Assembly: GCF_000226875.1 (NCBI RefSeq)
Contig: NZ_JH164926.1
Coordinates: forward strand, 1,334,749 to 1,355,386
Length of the DNA stretch: 20,638 bases
Origin: Neisseria shayeganii 871
Lineage (GTDB): Bacteria > Pseudomonadota > Gammaproteobacteria > Burkholderiales > Neisseriaceae
Reading direction: 5' to 3'
This document shows, in pieces, positions 6,251 through 13,041 of this stretch; the first letter of the stretch is position 1, and each line of letters starts with the position of its first letter. Position numbers and translations under genes: made by a program. The notes below the pieces were generated by a model, which was given only the letters and a program-made list of their open reading frames with translations, did no database searches and was not told the DNA's origin.

Positions 6251-6324
6251 ACAGGCTACCTGAAAAGCCGGCGGATCAGCACCCAAGACGGCTAAGTGAG
6301 CCGTCGGCTTTTCAGGTAGCCTGT
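6251..6324. terminator. Long uptake-sequence inverted repeat with nested hairpin
   Basis: A perfect 20-bp inverted repeat (6251-6270 with 6305-6324) contains exact uptake sequences at 6253-6264 and 6311-6322. Its 34-base interior holds GACGGCT (6287-6293) and AGCCGTC (6299-6305), a second hairpin. It lies between the hydrolase and exonuclease genes and overlaps the hydrolase stop codon. It is likely a terminator for the hydrolase transcript, though there is no long T-run. Confidence 0.65.
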
Positions 6325-7196
6325 ACCTGCCGCCAAAAACGGTCAGCGGCCTCGGCCAACTCCTGCGGCGCTTCCCATTGCAACATATGGCCGCTGTGGG
6401 GAATACGCACCCGTTCGGGGCGGCCGAAATCCTGATAACGCCGCTCCAGCTCTTCGCCCAGCATCTGCAGATAATGGTTGTGCGGCACCTGCCCGCCTTC
6501 CACCCACAAAACCGGCGCTTGAATGTTTTGCCAATGATGGCGCACTACGCTGAGGCGGTAGGGTTGGGGCTGCGGAATTTTGTGCTTGGCGTCGGCGCGG
6601 TACACCACGCGGCCGTCGGAGCGGCGGCGGGTGAGCGCATCGGCCAGAAAAGCGGCCTGCCGGGGGCTGATCAAGGGATTGCGTTTCTGCAACTTGGCCG
6701 CCACGCCTTCGACATCGGGCAACACAGGCCACTGCGGCAGCTCAGCAACGGCGGCGAGAAAAGCGCGGCTGCGGCGGTCGGATTCGGCCACGCTGCCGTT
6801 TTCTATGCCGAACCCTTCTACCACAATCAGGCTGCCCACCCGCTCCGGCACCGCGCCGGCATAATGGGCGGCCAGCATGCCGCCCATGCTGTGCCCCAAC
6901 AGGTGCAAGGGCTGCTCCGGGCTGATGAGGCGGCCGAGGGCGTGCAGGTCGGCCATCATCAGGGCGCGGTCGTAATGGCCGTGGACTTGGTGTTCGGATA
7001 GGCCGAAGCCGCGCCAGTCGGGAGCATAAACATCATAGTCGTGCAGGCGGTCGGCCAAAAATTGGAAACCGGCGCCGCAATCCATCCAACCGTGCAACAG
7101 CACCACTTTCGGGCGGCCGGGCGCGGGCCAGCGGCGGATATGCAGCCGCAAGCCGTGCAGGGTGTGGAATTCGGAAACAGAAGCTCGTTCAATCAT
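6312..7196 (-). CDS. Alpha/beta-fold hydrolase
   Basis: A 294-residue hydrolase with a full catalytic framework. The oxyanion HG is in VVLLHGWMD (35-36), the nucleophile is Ser103 in LLGHSMGG, and the likely histidine is in PHSGHMLQWE near 275. APDWRGFGLS is the typical strand-4 motif. There is no signal peptide, so it is probably cytosolic. The sequence does not reveal the substrate. The fold includes esterases, haloalkane and epoxide hydrolases and C-C bond hydrolases. The start ATG at 7196 has no clear Shine-Dalgarno sequence, but no better start exists before the conserved region. The TGA stop is formed by the uptake sequence at 6311-6322 (GCT ACC TGA). Confidence 0.88.
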   Translation of the reverse strand: MIERASVSEFHTLHGLRLHIRRWPAPGRPKVVLLHGWMDCGAGFQFLADRLHDYDVYAPDWRGFGLSEHQVHGHYDRALMMADLHALGRLISPEQPLHLLGHSMGGMLAAHYAGAVPERVGSLIVVEGFGIENGSVAESDRRSRAFLAAVAELPQWPVLPDVEGVAAKLQKRNPLISPRQAAFLADALTRRRSDGRVVYRADAKHKIPQPQPYRLSVVRHHWQNIQAPVLWVEGGQVPHNHYLQMLGEELERRYQDFGRPERVRIPHSGHMLQWEAPQELAEAADRFWRQVQAT

Positions 7197-7213
7197 CGGG
7201 AAATCGCAGCAGC

Positions 7214-7225
7214 AGGCTACCTGAA
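7214..7225 (+). repeat. Single DNA uptake sequence (AGGCTACCTGAA)
   Basis: Exact 12-mer in the 57-bp spacer between the small membrane protein gene and the hydrolase gene. It is unpaired, so it does not form a hairpin. Confidence 0.9.
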
Positions 7226-7253
7226 CCGGCAGCCCTCAATGTGAAGCGGCCGA

Positions 7254-7631
7254 CTATACGGTCCAGCCGTCAGCATGGATGGCTTGGCGCTGATGCAGCC
7301 GGAGCAAGCCGGCAATCAGGCGGTAAACGTGCCAAATGGTCACCAACACCGCCAGCGGCCAGCCGATCAACACCAGCAGCAAAGGCAGGCAGATCAGGTA
7401 GCCCAGCAGGCTGAACCAAAATGTGCGGATCAGAAAATGCAGGTGGTCGAAATACGGCGTGCCGCGCAGCTCGTTGCGGCGCAGATAGGCCATGATCACG
7501 CCCACCAGCGTGCCGGTGCCGCCGCTGATGAGGCCGATGAAAAAGGCCGCATACGTGAGATAAACGTATTGGCGCACGCTGTCGTCTTCCCGCTTCAAGG
7601 GCACAGGCGAACGGAATTGGCTTGGGTTCAT
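7254..7631 (-). CDS. Small integral membrane protein, DUF4870-like
   Basis: A 125-residue membrane protein with about three hydrophobic segments: YVYLTYAAFFIGLISGG, then TGTLVGVIMAYLR, then a long stretch over FWFSLLGYLICLPLLLVLIG and beyond. The order VYLTYA ... GVIMAYLRRNELRGT ... H ... IRTFWFSLLGY resembles the DUF4870/Tic20-like family (YLLYA, GTxxxSH, RTFW), which has no firmly assigned biochemical function. The ATG at 7631 is chosen because GGAG lies about 10 bases upstream. The in-frame upstream extension of 13 residues is poor. It follows lpxA after an uptake-sequence hairpin, so co-transcription with the envelope cluster is possible but uncertain. Confidence 0.75.
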   Translation of the reverse strand: MNPSQFRSPVPLKREDDSVRQYVYLTYAAFFIGLISGGTGTLVGVIMAYLRRNELRGTPYFDHLHFLIRTFWFSLLGYLICLPLLLVLIGWPLAVLVTIWHVYRLIAGLLRLHQRQAIHADGWTV

Positions 7632-7673
7632 GGTTGGGCTCCACGGCAAGCGGCCGGAAACCTTCGTCAACGC

Positions 7674-7709
7674 TTCAGGTAGCCCGAAGGGTTTTCGAGG
7701 CTACCTGAA
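7674..7709. terminator. Uptake-sequence hairpin downstream of lpxA
   Basis: TTCAGGTAGCCC at 7674-7685 (one mismatch at the last base) and exact AGGCTACCTGAA at 7698-7709 form an 11-bp stem about 20 bases after the lpxA stop codon. There is no T-run on the minus strand, so termination may be partial. Confidence 0.5.
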
Positions 7710-7728
7710 AACCTGGCAACGGAAGGGG

Positions 7729-8505
7729 TCAGCGGATGACGCCGCGGCTGGAGGCGGCGAAGAAATCTTTGAATACCGCCAGCTCGGGCGCGCTGTCGGC
7801 CCGCTGCACAATTTCGGCTTTGGCCTCTTCCAGGCTCAGGCCCTGGCGGTAGAGCAGTTTATACACTTCTTTCACGCGGGCAATCTGCTCGGCGGAAAAG
7901 CCGTTGCGGCGCATGCCTTCGCTGTTCAGCCCGGCCGGTTCGGCGCGGTAGCCCGAGGCCATCACATAGGGCGGCACGTCTTTGTGCACGCCGGCGGCAA
8001 AGGCGGTCATGGCATAGGGGCCGATGTGGCAGAACTGGAACACCAATGTGTAGCCGCCGAGCACCACATAGTCGCCGATGGTAACGTGTCCGGCCAGCGA
8101 GGCGTTGTTGGCGAAAATGGTGTGGCTGCCCACCACGCAGTCGTGCGCCAGATGGCAATAGGCCATGATCCAGTTGTCGTCGCCGACGCGGGTTTCGCCG
8201 ATGCCGGTGACGGTGCCGAGATTGAAGGTGGTGAATTCGCGGATGGTGTTGCCGTTGCCGATGATCAGGCGGGTGGGTTCGTCGCGGTATTTTTTGTCTT
8301 GCGGGACGGCGCCGAGGCTGGCGAACTGGAAGATTTTGTTGTGCTCGCCAATAGTGGTGTGGCCTTCAATCACGGCGTGGGGGCCGATTTCGGTGCCGGC
8401 GCCGATTTGCACATGCGGGCCGATAACGGCGTAGGGCCCGACTTTGACGCTGGAATCGAGCTCGGCTTTGGCATCGACCACGGCGGTGGGGTGGATAAGG
8501 CTCAT
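7729..8505 (-). CDS. lpxA: Acyl-ACP:UDP-N-acetylglucosamine O-acyltransferase
   Basis: A 258-residue enzyme that transfers a hydroxyacyl chain from ACP to the 3-OH of UDP-GlcNAc, the first step of lipid A synthesis, in the cytosol. The N-terminal two thirds are hexapeptide repeats (IGPHVQIGAGTEIGPHAVI, IGEHNKI) forming a left-handed beta helix, and the C-terminal third is helical. The catalytic base is the His of CHLAHDC, equivalent to E. coli His125, and SLAGH supplies the His144 equivalent. The position of E. coli His160 is Phe in LVFQFC. The ATG at 8505 follows GGGAAAG and begins with the family-typical MSLIHPTAVVD. fabZ precedes it, separated by an uptake-sequence hairpin. No lpxB follows, unlike in E. 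coli. Confidence 0.96.
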   Translation of the reverse strand: MSLIHPTAVVDAKAELDSSVKVGPYAVIGPHVQIGAGTEIGPHAVIEGHTTIGEHNKIFQFASLGAVPQDKKYRDEPTRLIIGNGNTIREFTTFNLGTVTGIGETRVGDDNWIMAYCHLAHDCVVGSHTIFANNASLAGHVTIGDYVVLGGYTLVFQFCHIGPYAMTAFAAGVHKDVPPYVMASGYRAEPAGLNSEGMRRNGFSAEQIARVKEVYKLLYRQGLSLEEAKAEIVQRADSAPELAVFKDFFAASSRGVIR

Positions 8506-8567
8506 GACATTCTTTCCCGGCCCAAGCGCCGGTGCCGCACACACAGCTTGAAGGGCCGCACGGATGT

Positions 8568-8607
8568 GTTTTCAGGTAGCCTGACTCACGGCAGGCTACC
8601 TGAAAAC
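8568..8607. terminator. Uptake-sequence hairpin between fabZ and lpxA
   Basis: A perfect 16-bp stem (8568-8583 with 8592-8607) with an 8-nt loop contains exact uptake sequences at 8571-8582 and 8593-8604. It stands between two genes of one likely operon and lacks a T-run on the minus strand, so attenuation or RNA-end stabilisation is as likely as termination. Confidence 0.6.
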
Positions 8608-8614
8608 GCTGGGT

Positions 8615-9070
8615 TTATTTTTCTACGGTGCGTTTGGCACACATGATTTCGGCTTCGGCGGCAATCTGGCCGTCCACTTTGGCCACGGCCTTGAATTTGC
8701 CGATGTCGCGTTTGTGGGTGATGACTTCCACTTCAAACACCAGCTGGTCGCCCGGCACCACTTGGCGCTTGAAGCGGGCGTTGTCGATGCCGACGAAAAA
8801 ATAGATTTCGTCATCGTTGCGGCCGCCGCGGCTGAGAATGGCCAAGGTGCCGGCGGCCTGCGCCAGCGCTTCGATGATCAGCACACCGGGCATCACCGGA
8901 AAACCGGGGAAGTGGCCTTGGAAAAACGGCTCGTTGATGGTGACGTTTTTGATGGCGGTCAGGGTTTTTTCCGGCTCGTAGGCGGTGACGCGGTCGATCA
9001 GCAAGAAGGGATAACGGTGCGGCAGCAGTTGCTGCAGGGTGCGGATATCGATGGGCAGGTCGTATGCCAT
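8615..9070 (-). CDS. fabZ: 3-hydroxyacyl-ACP dehydratase FabZ
   Basis: A 151-residue hot-dog fold dehydratase that converts 3-hydroxyacyl-ACP to trans-2-enoyl-ACP in fatty acid elongation, in the cytosol. Catalytic His53 is in QGHFPGFPVMPG and Glu67 in LIIEALAQAAG; LLPHRYPFLLIDRV is the family N-terminal signature. The length is standard. Its ATG abuts the lpxD stop codon (TAA then ATG, no gap), and the ribosome binding site AAGGA lies inside the end of lpxD, so translation of the two is probably coupled. Placement beside lpxD and lpxA makes sense because all three draw on the hydroxyacyl-ACP pool. Confidence 0.96.
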   Translation of the reverse strand: MAYDLPIDIRTLQQLLPHRYPFLLIDRVTAYEPEKTLTAIKNVTINEPFFQGHFPGFPVMPGVLIIEALAQAAGTLAILSRGGRNDDEIYFFVGIDNARFKRQVVPGDQLVFEVEVITHKRDIGKFKAVAKVDGQIAAEAEIMCAKRTVEK

Positions 9071-10102
9071 TTATTTTTCCTTTGCGGGTGTGTCCGCTGC
9101 GGCCTCCAAGGCTTTCACGCGGCGGTGCAATTCATTCAGGCGGCGCAAGTGCACGGCGTTGCGCACCCAGTCTTTATGGGTTTGCAGGGGGTAGGAGCTG
9201 GCGTAGTAATCCGGCCGCTCAATAGAAGCGCTGACCAAGGTGCCGCCGCCGATGAAGGTTTTGTCGGCCACGTCGATGTGGCCCACAAACATGGCGGCAC
9301 CGCCGATTTGGCAATAGGCGCCGATGCGGGTGCTGCCGGCAATGCCCACACAGGCGGCAATGGCGGTGTGCGCGCCGATGCGCACATTGTGGGCGATTTG
9401 CACGAGATTGTCGATTCTAGCACCGTTCTCCACCACGGTGTCTTCCAAGGCGCCGCGGTCTATGGTGGTGTTGGCGCCGATTTCCACATCGTCGCCAATC
9501 AGCACGCCGCCGATTTGCGGGATTTTGTACCAGGCTTCTCCGGTCCAGGCATTGCCGAAGCCGTCGGCGCCGATGACGGCGCCGGCATGGATTTCCACCC
9601 GCTTGCCGATACCGCAGCCGGCATAAACGGTGACATTGGGGTGCAGCACCACACCGTCGCCCAACACGCAGTCCTCTTCCACCACACTGTTGGCGCCGAT
9701 GCGGCAGCCTTCGCCCAACACCACATTGGGGCCGATGAACACATTCGCGCCGATTTCGCAGCTGGCCGGCACGCGGGCACTGGGCTCCACCACCGCGCTG
9801 GGGTGGACGCCCGGCCGAAGCGGCGGCACGGGATGAAACAGACGGGTGGTTTGGGCGAAATACAGATAGGGGTTGCGGCAGACAATCAGGTTGCGCCCGC
9901 CCAGCTCGGCAGCGGTTTGCTCGTCCACAATCAAAGCTTCGGCTCGGCTCTCTTGGGCGGCGGCCAAATGTTTGCTGCCGGCCACAAAGCTGATGTCGCC
10001 GTCGGCCGCCAAATGCAAGGGCGCGATCTGCGCCACGGCCACATCGCGCCCTTCAATACGGCCGCCGAGCGCGGCCGTGATGTCAGACAGTTGTTTCTGC
10101 AT
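9071..10102 (-). CDS. lpxD: UDP-3-O-(3-hydroxyacyl)glucosamine N-acyltransferase
   Basis: A 343-residue acyltransferase that adds the N-linked hydroxyacyl chain at the third step of lipid A synthesis, in the cytosol. The N-terminal uridine-binding domain (about 1-100) is followed by many hexapeptide repeats (IGANVFIGPNVVLGEG, IGADGFG) and a C-terminal helix with LNELHRRVKALE. The likely catalytic His is in LVQIAHNVRIG, equivalent to E. coli His239. The start ATG at 10102 lies 14 bases after the skp stop codon. That spacer is almost entirely the uptake sequence at 10105-10116, whose AGG completes TAAAGG, the only Shine-Dalgarno candidate. The stop codon directly precedes fabZ. Confidence 0.96.
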   Translation of the reverse strand: MQKQLSDITAALGGRIEGRDVAVAQIAPLHLAADGDISFVAGSKHLAAAQESRAEALIVDEQTAAELGGRNLIVCRNPYLYFAQTTRLFHPVPPLRPGVHPSAVVEPSARVPASCEIGANVFIGPNVVLGEGCRIGANSVVEEDCVLGDGVVLHPNVTVYAGCGIGKRVEIHAGAVIGADGFGNAWTGEAWYKIPQIGGVLIGDDVEIGANTTIDRGALEDTVVENGARIDNLVQIAHNVRIGAHTAIAACVGIAGSTRIGAYCQIGGAAMFVGHIDVADKTFIGGGTLVSASIERPDYYASSYPLQTHKDWVRNAVHLRRLNELHRRVKALEAAADTPAKEK

Positions 10103-10104
10103 CT

Positions 10105-10116
10105 TTCAGGTAGCCT
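10105..10116 (-). repeat. Uptake sequence serving as the lpxD leader
   Basis: Exact AGGCTACCTGAA on the minus strand fills 12 of the 14 bases between the skp stop and the lpxD start. With the preceding stop codon it gives TAAAGG, 11 bases before the lpxD ATG. It is unpaired. Confidence 0.9.
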
Positions 10117-10620
10117 TTATTGGCGGTTGAGCTCGCGGATGACTTCGTCGGTAATGTCGAACTTGCTGTTCACATACACCGCATCGCGCAGAATGACGTC
10201 GTAGCCCCCGCGCTGCGCCAGCTGCTCAATCACCCGGTTGGCATTGTGCTGCAAAGCGGCAAACTCTTCATTGCGGCGCAGATTGTATTCTTCCGCCAGC
10301 TGGGCGGCCTGGCGCACCAGATTGCGGTCCAGCTCGATCAGGCGCTGTTCGGTGCGGCGGTATTCTTCCGCACTCAGCCGGCCGCTGTCCAAACGCGCCT
10401 GCAAAGACACGCCTTGGTCGCGCAGCTGCTGCAAAGCCTGCTGGCGGCTGCCGAACTCGTTTTGCAGCGTGGTTTGGATTTGCTGCGCCTGGGTGGACTG
10501 GCGATACACCCGCTCGGTATCGATAAAACCGAGTTTCTGCACCCCTTGCGCCAACGCAGAAGAAACCAGCAAAGGCAGCAACAGGGCGGCGGCCAAGCGG
10601 GTGGGAGTCAACTTCATCAT
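10117..10620 (-). CDS. skp: Periplasmic chaperone Skp/OmpH
   Basis: A 167-residue periplasmic chaperone that holds unfolded outer membrane proteins on their way to the BAM complex. A signal peptide (MMKLTPTRLAAALLLPLLVSS, cleavage likely after SALA) is followed by KLGFIDTERVYRQS, the family N-terminal strand. Residues about 45-125 form a long charged coiled coil with many Gln, Arg and Glu, the tentacles of the trimer. The C-terminal GGYDVILRDAVYVNSKFDITDEVI is the conserved body strand. Two ATG codons are adjacent at 10620 and 10617, with GAGG upstream. Standing right after bamA fits its role of feeding clients to BamA. Confidence 0.93.
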   Translation of the reverse strand: MMKLTPTRLAAALLLPLLVSSALAQGVQKLGFIDTERVYRQSTQAQQIQTTLQNEFGSRQQALQQLRDQGVSLQARLDSGRLSAEEYRRTEQRLIELDRNLVRQAAQLAEEYNLRRNEEFAALQHNANRVIEQLAQRGGYDVILRDAVYVNSKFDITDEVIRELNRQ

Positions 10621-10639
10621 GCCCGATTCCTCACAACAA

Positions 10640-13039
10640 TTAGAAAGTGGTGCCCAACTGGAATTGGAAGCGTTGGACTTGGTCGCGGTCTTGACGTTTC
10701 AGCGGGAAAGCATAGCTGAACTTCATCGGACCCAAAGGTGAGAGCCAAGTCAGCGCCGCACCGGCGGAATAGCGCAGTTCGTTGCTGAAGGAGGATTTGT
10801 GTTCGCCTGTGTAGTAGCCGTTGCTGCCGTAGGGGTTGCTCACGTCATAGGCACGGTTGTTATACGTTTTACCGTCCCACACGCTGCCGGCATCGGCAAA
10901 CAGGCTCAGACGCACCGAACGTTGGTCTTTGATGCCCGGCAGCGGAAACAGCAGCTCCGCCGAAGCAAAGGCTTTATAGGTGCCGCCGTAATTGACGGTG
11001 GATTGACCGCCATTGCCGCTCTCATAAACCTTGGGGCCCAAAGAGCCGCTCTCGTAACCGCGCACGGAGCCCAAGCCGCCGCCGTAGAAATTGTTGAAGA
11101 AGGGCAGATTGGGGGTACCGCCGTAGCTGCCGGCATAGCCCAACTCACCACTGAGCATGAGAGTGAAGTTTTTGCTGAGCGGGAAGAACCAGCGTTGGTC
11201 GTGGGTGAAAATATAGTATTGCAAATCGCCGCCGGGCAGACCCAAATCCGCATTCACGCTGGTGATGTAACCGCGGGTCGGCCACAGCGCGTCGTCGGTG
11301 GTGTTGCGGCCCCAGCCGACATTGCCTTTCAAAATCCAGTTTTTCTCGCCGTGGTCATTGATGAACTGGCGGTAGCGGTAGGGCTGGAATTTCGGATCGC
11401 CGTGCAGTTTTACCTGCAGGTGCTCCACGCCCAAGCCGAAATTGACGCGGTCATACTCGGTCACCGGCACGCCCATGCGCGCGCCGAAGCCGACACGGGT
11501 GGTTTCGTAATTATTGGAGCCGCTGCTGCTGCTCTCCGCTTTGTAGGGCATAAAACCGCGGTAATACACGTCGTAACCTAGGCTCACGCCGTCGGCGGTG
11601 AAGTAGGGGTCGGTAAACGACAGAGAGGCGGTGTTTTGGGTTTTACCGCGCGCCAAACGCAGGCTGACGGATTTGCCGGTGCCGAACAGATTGTCTTGCG
11701 ACACGCCGGCCGAGAGCACCAAGCCGGTGTCCTGCACCCAGCCGGCGGCAATTTCAATCGAGCCGGTAGAGCGCTCTTTTACCGCCACATCCACATCCAC
11801 CTGATCCGGGGTATTCTCGACCGGACGGGTTTCCATGGTCACTTCGTCAAAGTAGCCCAACAGCTGGATGCGCTCTTTGGAGCGGTTGATTTTGGCCGAA
11901 TCGTAAGGCGCGGCTTCCAACTGGCGCATTTCGCGGCGGATCACTTCGTCGCGGGTTTTGTTGTTGCCGGTGATGTTGATCTGGTTCACATACACTTTAC
12001 GGCCGGGATTCACCACCAACACGAAATCGACGGTTTGGTTGGCCGCGTCAGGCTGAGGAAGCACGGATACCTGATTGAGCGCATAACCGGCCTGACCCAT
12101 ACGGTCTTGGATGGCGCGCAGGCTGTCTACCATCAGTTCGCGGTTATACCACTTGCCGGTACGCATGGTGAGCAGGCCTTCCAACTCCTCTTTCGGCACC
12201 TCGCGGCTGTCGCCTTCGATGCGCACCTGACCCCAACGGTAGCGCGGGCCTTCGTGCACTTTCACCCACAGCGTTTGCTCGGTTTTGTCTTCGTTGAAGC
12301 GGACATCAGCATCCTCCACCCGGCCCTCGAAGTAGCCTTCGTTTTGATAAAACTCAGTGATGGATTGCAAATCCTGCCGGAATTTCTCATCGGAAAAACG
12401 GTCGTCTTTCGACAGCCAGCTCAACCAACCGTTTTCATCCAGCTGCATCTGGCGGCGCAGGGTGCGCGCGGAGAAGGCCTGGTTGCCTTCAAACTGGATT
12501 TCGCGGATGTGGGTGGTGTCGCCTTCGTCAATATTGATGGCGATGTCCACGCGGTTGCGCGACAGGCGGTTCACTTGCGGCGTGATTTTCACCGCATATT
12601 TGCCGTGGTTGGTGTATTCCTGCTGCAGCGCGGCCACTGCCTGGCTCAATACGGCCTGATTAAAGGGCTGGGATTGGCCCAAACCGAAAGTATCCAAATT
12701 CCTTTTGATGGCATCGCTGGGCAGAACCTTGCCGCCGGTAACGGTAACGCTGCTGATCACCGGGCGCTCCACCACCGTCAGCAAGACCTGATTGCCCAGG
12801 GTTTCCACCCGCACATCGTCAAACAGGCCGGTGGCATAAAGGTTTTTAATGATTTGCTCGCTGTCGCCGTCGGCAAAAGTGCCGCCGATTTGGATGGGCA
12901 GGAAACCGAACACGGTTGCCGGCTCGGTACGCTGCAGACCTTCGATGCGGATGTCCTGAATGGTAAACGGATCGGCCGCCAGCGCCCAAGACGACAGGCC
13001 GGCCGCAATCAAAGCGAAAGAGAGTTTGTTCAGTTTCAT
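10640..13039 (-). CDS. bamA: Outer membrane protein assembly factor BamA
   Basis: A 799-residue central subunit of the BAM complex that inserts beta-barrel proteins into the outer membrane (Omp85 family; the neisserial homologue was first named Omp85). The signal peptide is MKLNKLSFALIAAGLSSWALA. Five POTRA domains follow (about residues 22-425; the first begins FTIQDIRIEGLQRTEP). Then comes a 16-strand barrel with the conserved VRGYESGSLGP in loop 6, ending in Phe (QLGTTF), the C-terminal outer membrane signature. The ATG at 13039 is chosen because the signal peptide begins there. It lies 2 bases after the rseP stop codon, and GGAT inside the rseP end may serve as ribosome binding site, so coupling is likely. 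The gene should be essential. Confidence 0.97.
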   Translation of the reverse strand: MKLNKLSFALIAAGLSSWALAADPFTIQDIRIEGLQRTEPATVFGFLPIQIGGTFADGDSEQIIKNLYATGLFDDVRVETLGNQVLLTVVERPVISSVTVTGGKVLPSDAIKRNLDTFGLGQSQPFNQAVLSQAVAALQQEYTNHGKYAVKITPQVNRLSRNRVDIAINIDEGDTTHIREIQFEGNQAFSARTLRRQMQLDENGWLSWLSKDDRFSDEKFRQDLQSITEFYQNEGYFEGRVEDADVRFNEDKTEQTLWVKVHEGPRYRWGQVRIEGDSREVPKEELEGLLTMRTGKWYNRELMVDSLRAIQDRMGQAGYALNQVSVLPQPDAANQTVDFVLVVNPGRKVYVNQINITGNNKTRDEVIRREMRQLEAAPYDSAKINRSKERIQLLGYFDEVTMETRPVENTPDQVDVDVAVKERSTGSIEIAAGWVQDTGLVLSAGVSQDNLFGTGKSVSLRLARGKTQNTASLSFTDPYFTADGVSLGYDVYYRGFMPYKAESSSSGSNNYETTRVGFGARMGVPVTEYDRVNFGLGVEHLQVKLHGDPKFQPYRYRQFINDHGEKNWILKGNVGWGRNTTDDALWPTRGYITSVNADLGLPGGDLQYYIFTHDQRWFFPLSKNFTLMLSGELGYAGSYGGTPNLPFFNNFYGGGLGSVRGYESGSLGPKVYESGNGGQSTVNYGGTYKAFASAELLFPLPGIKDQRSVRLSLFADAGSVWDGKTYNNRAYDVSNPYGSNGYYTGEHKSSFSNELRYSAGAALTWLSPLGPMKFSYAFPLKRQDRDQVQRFQFQLGTTF

Positions 13040-13041
13040 GG

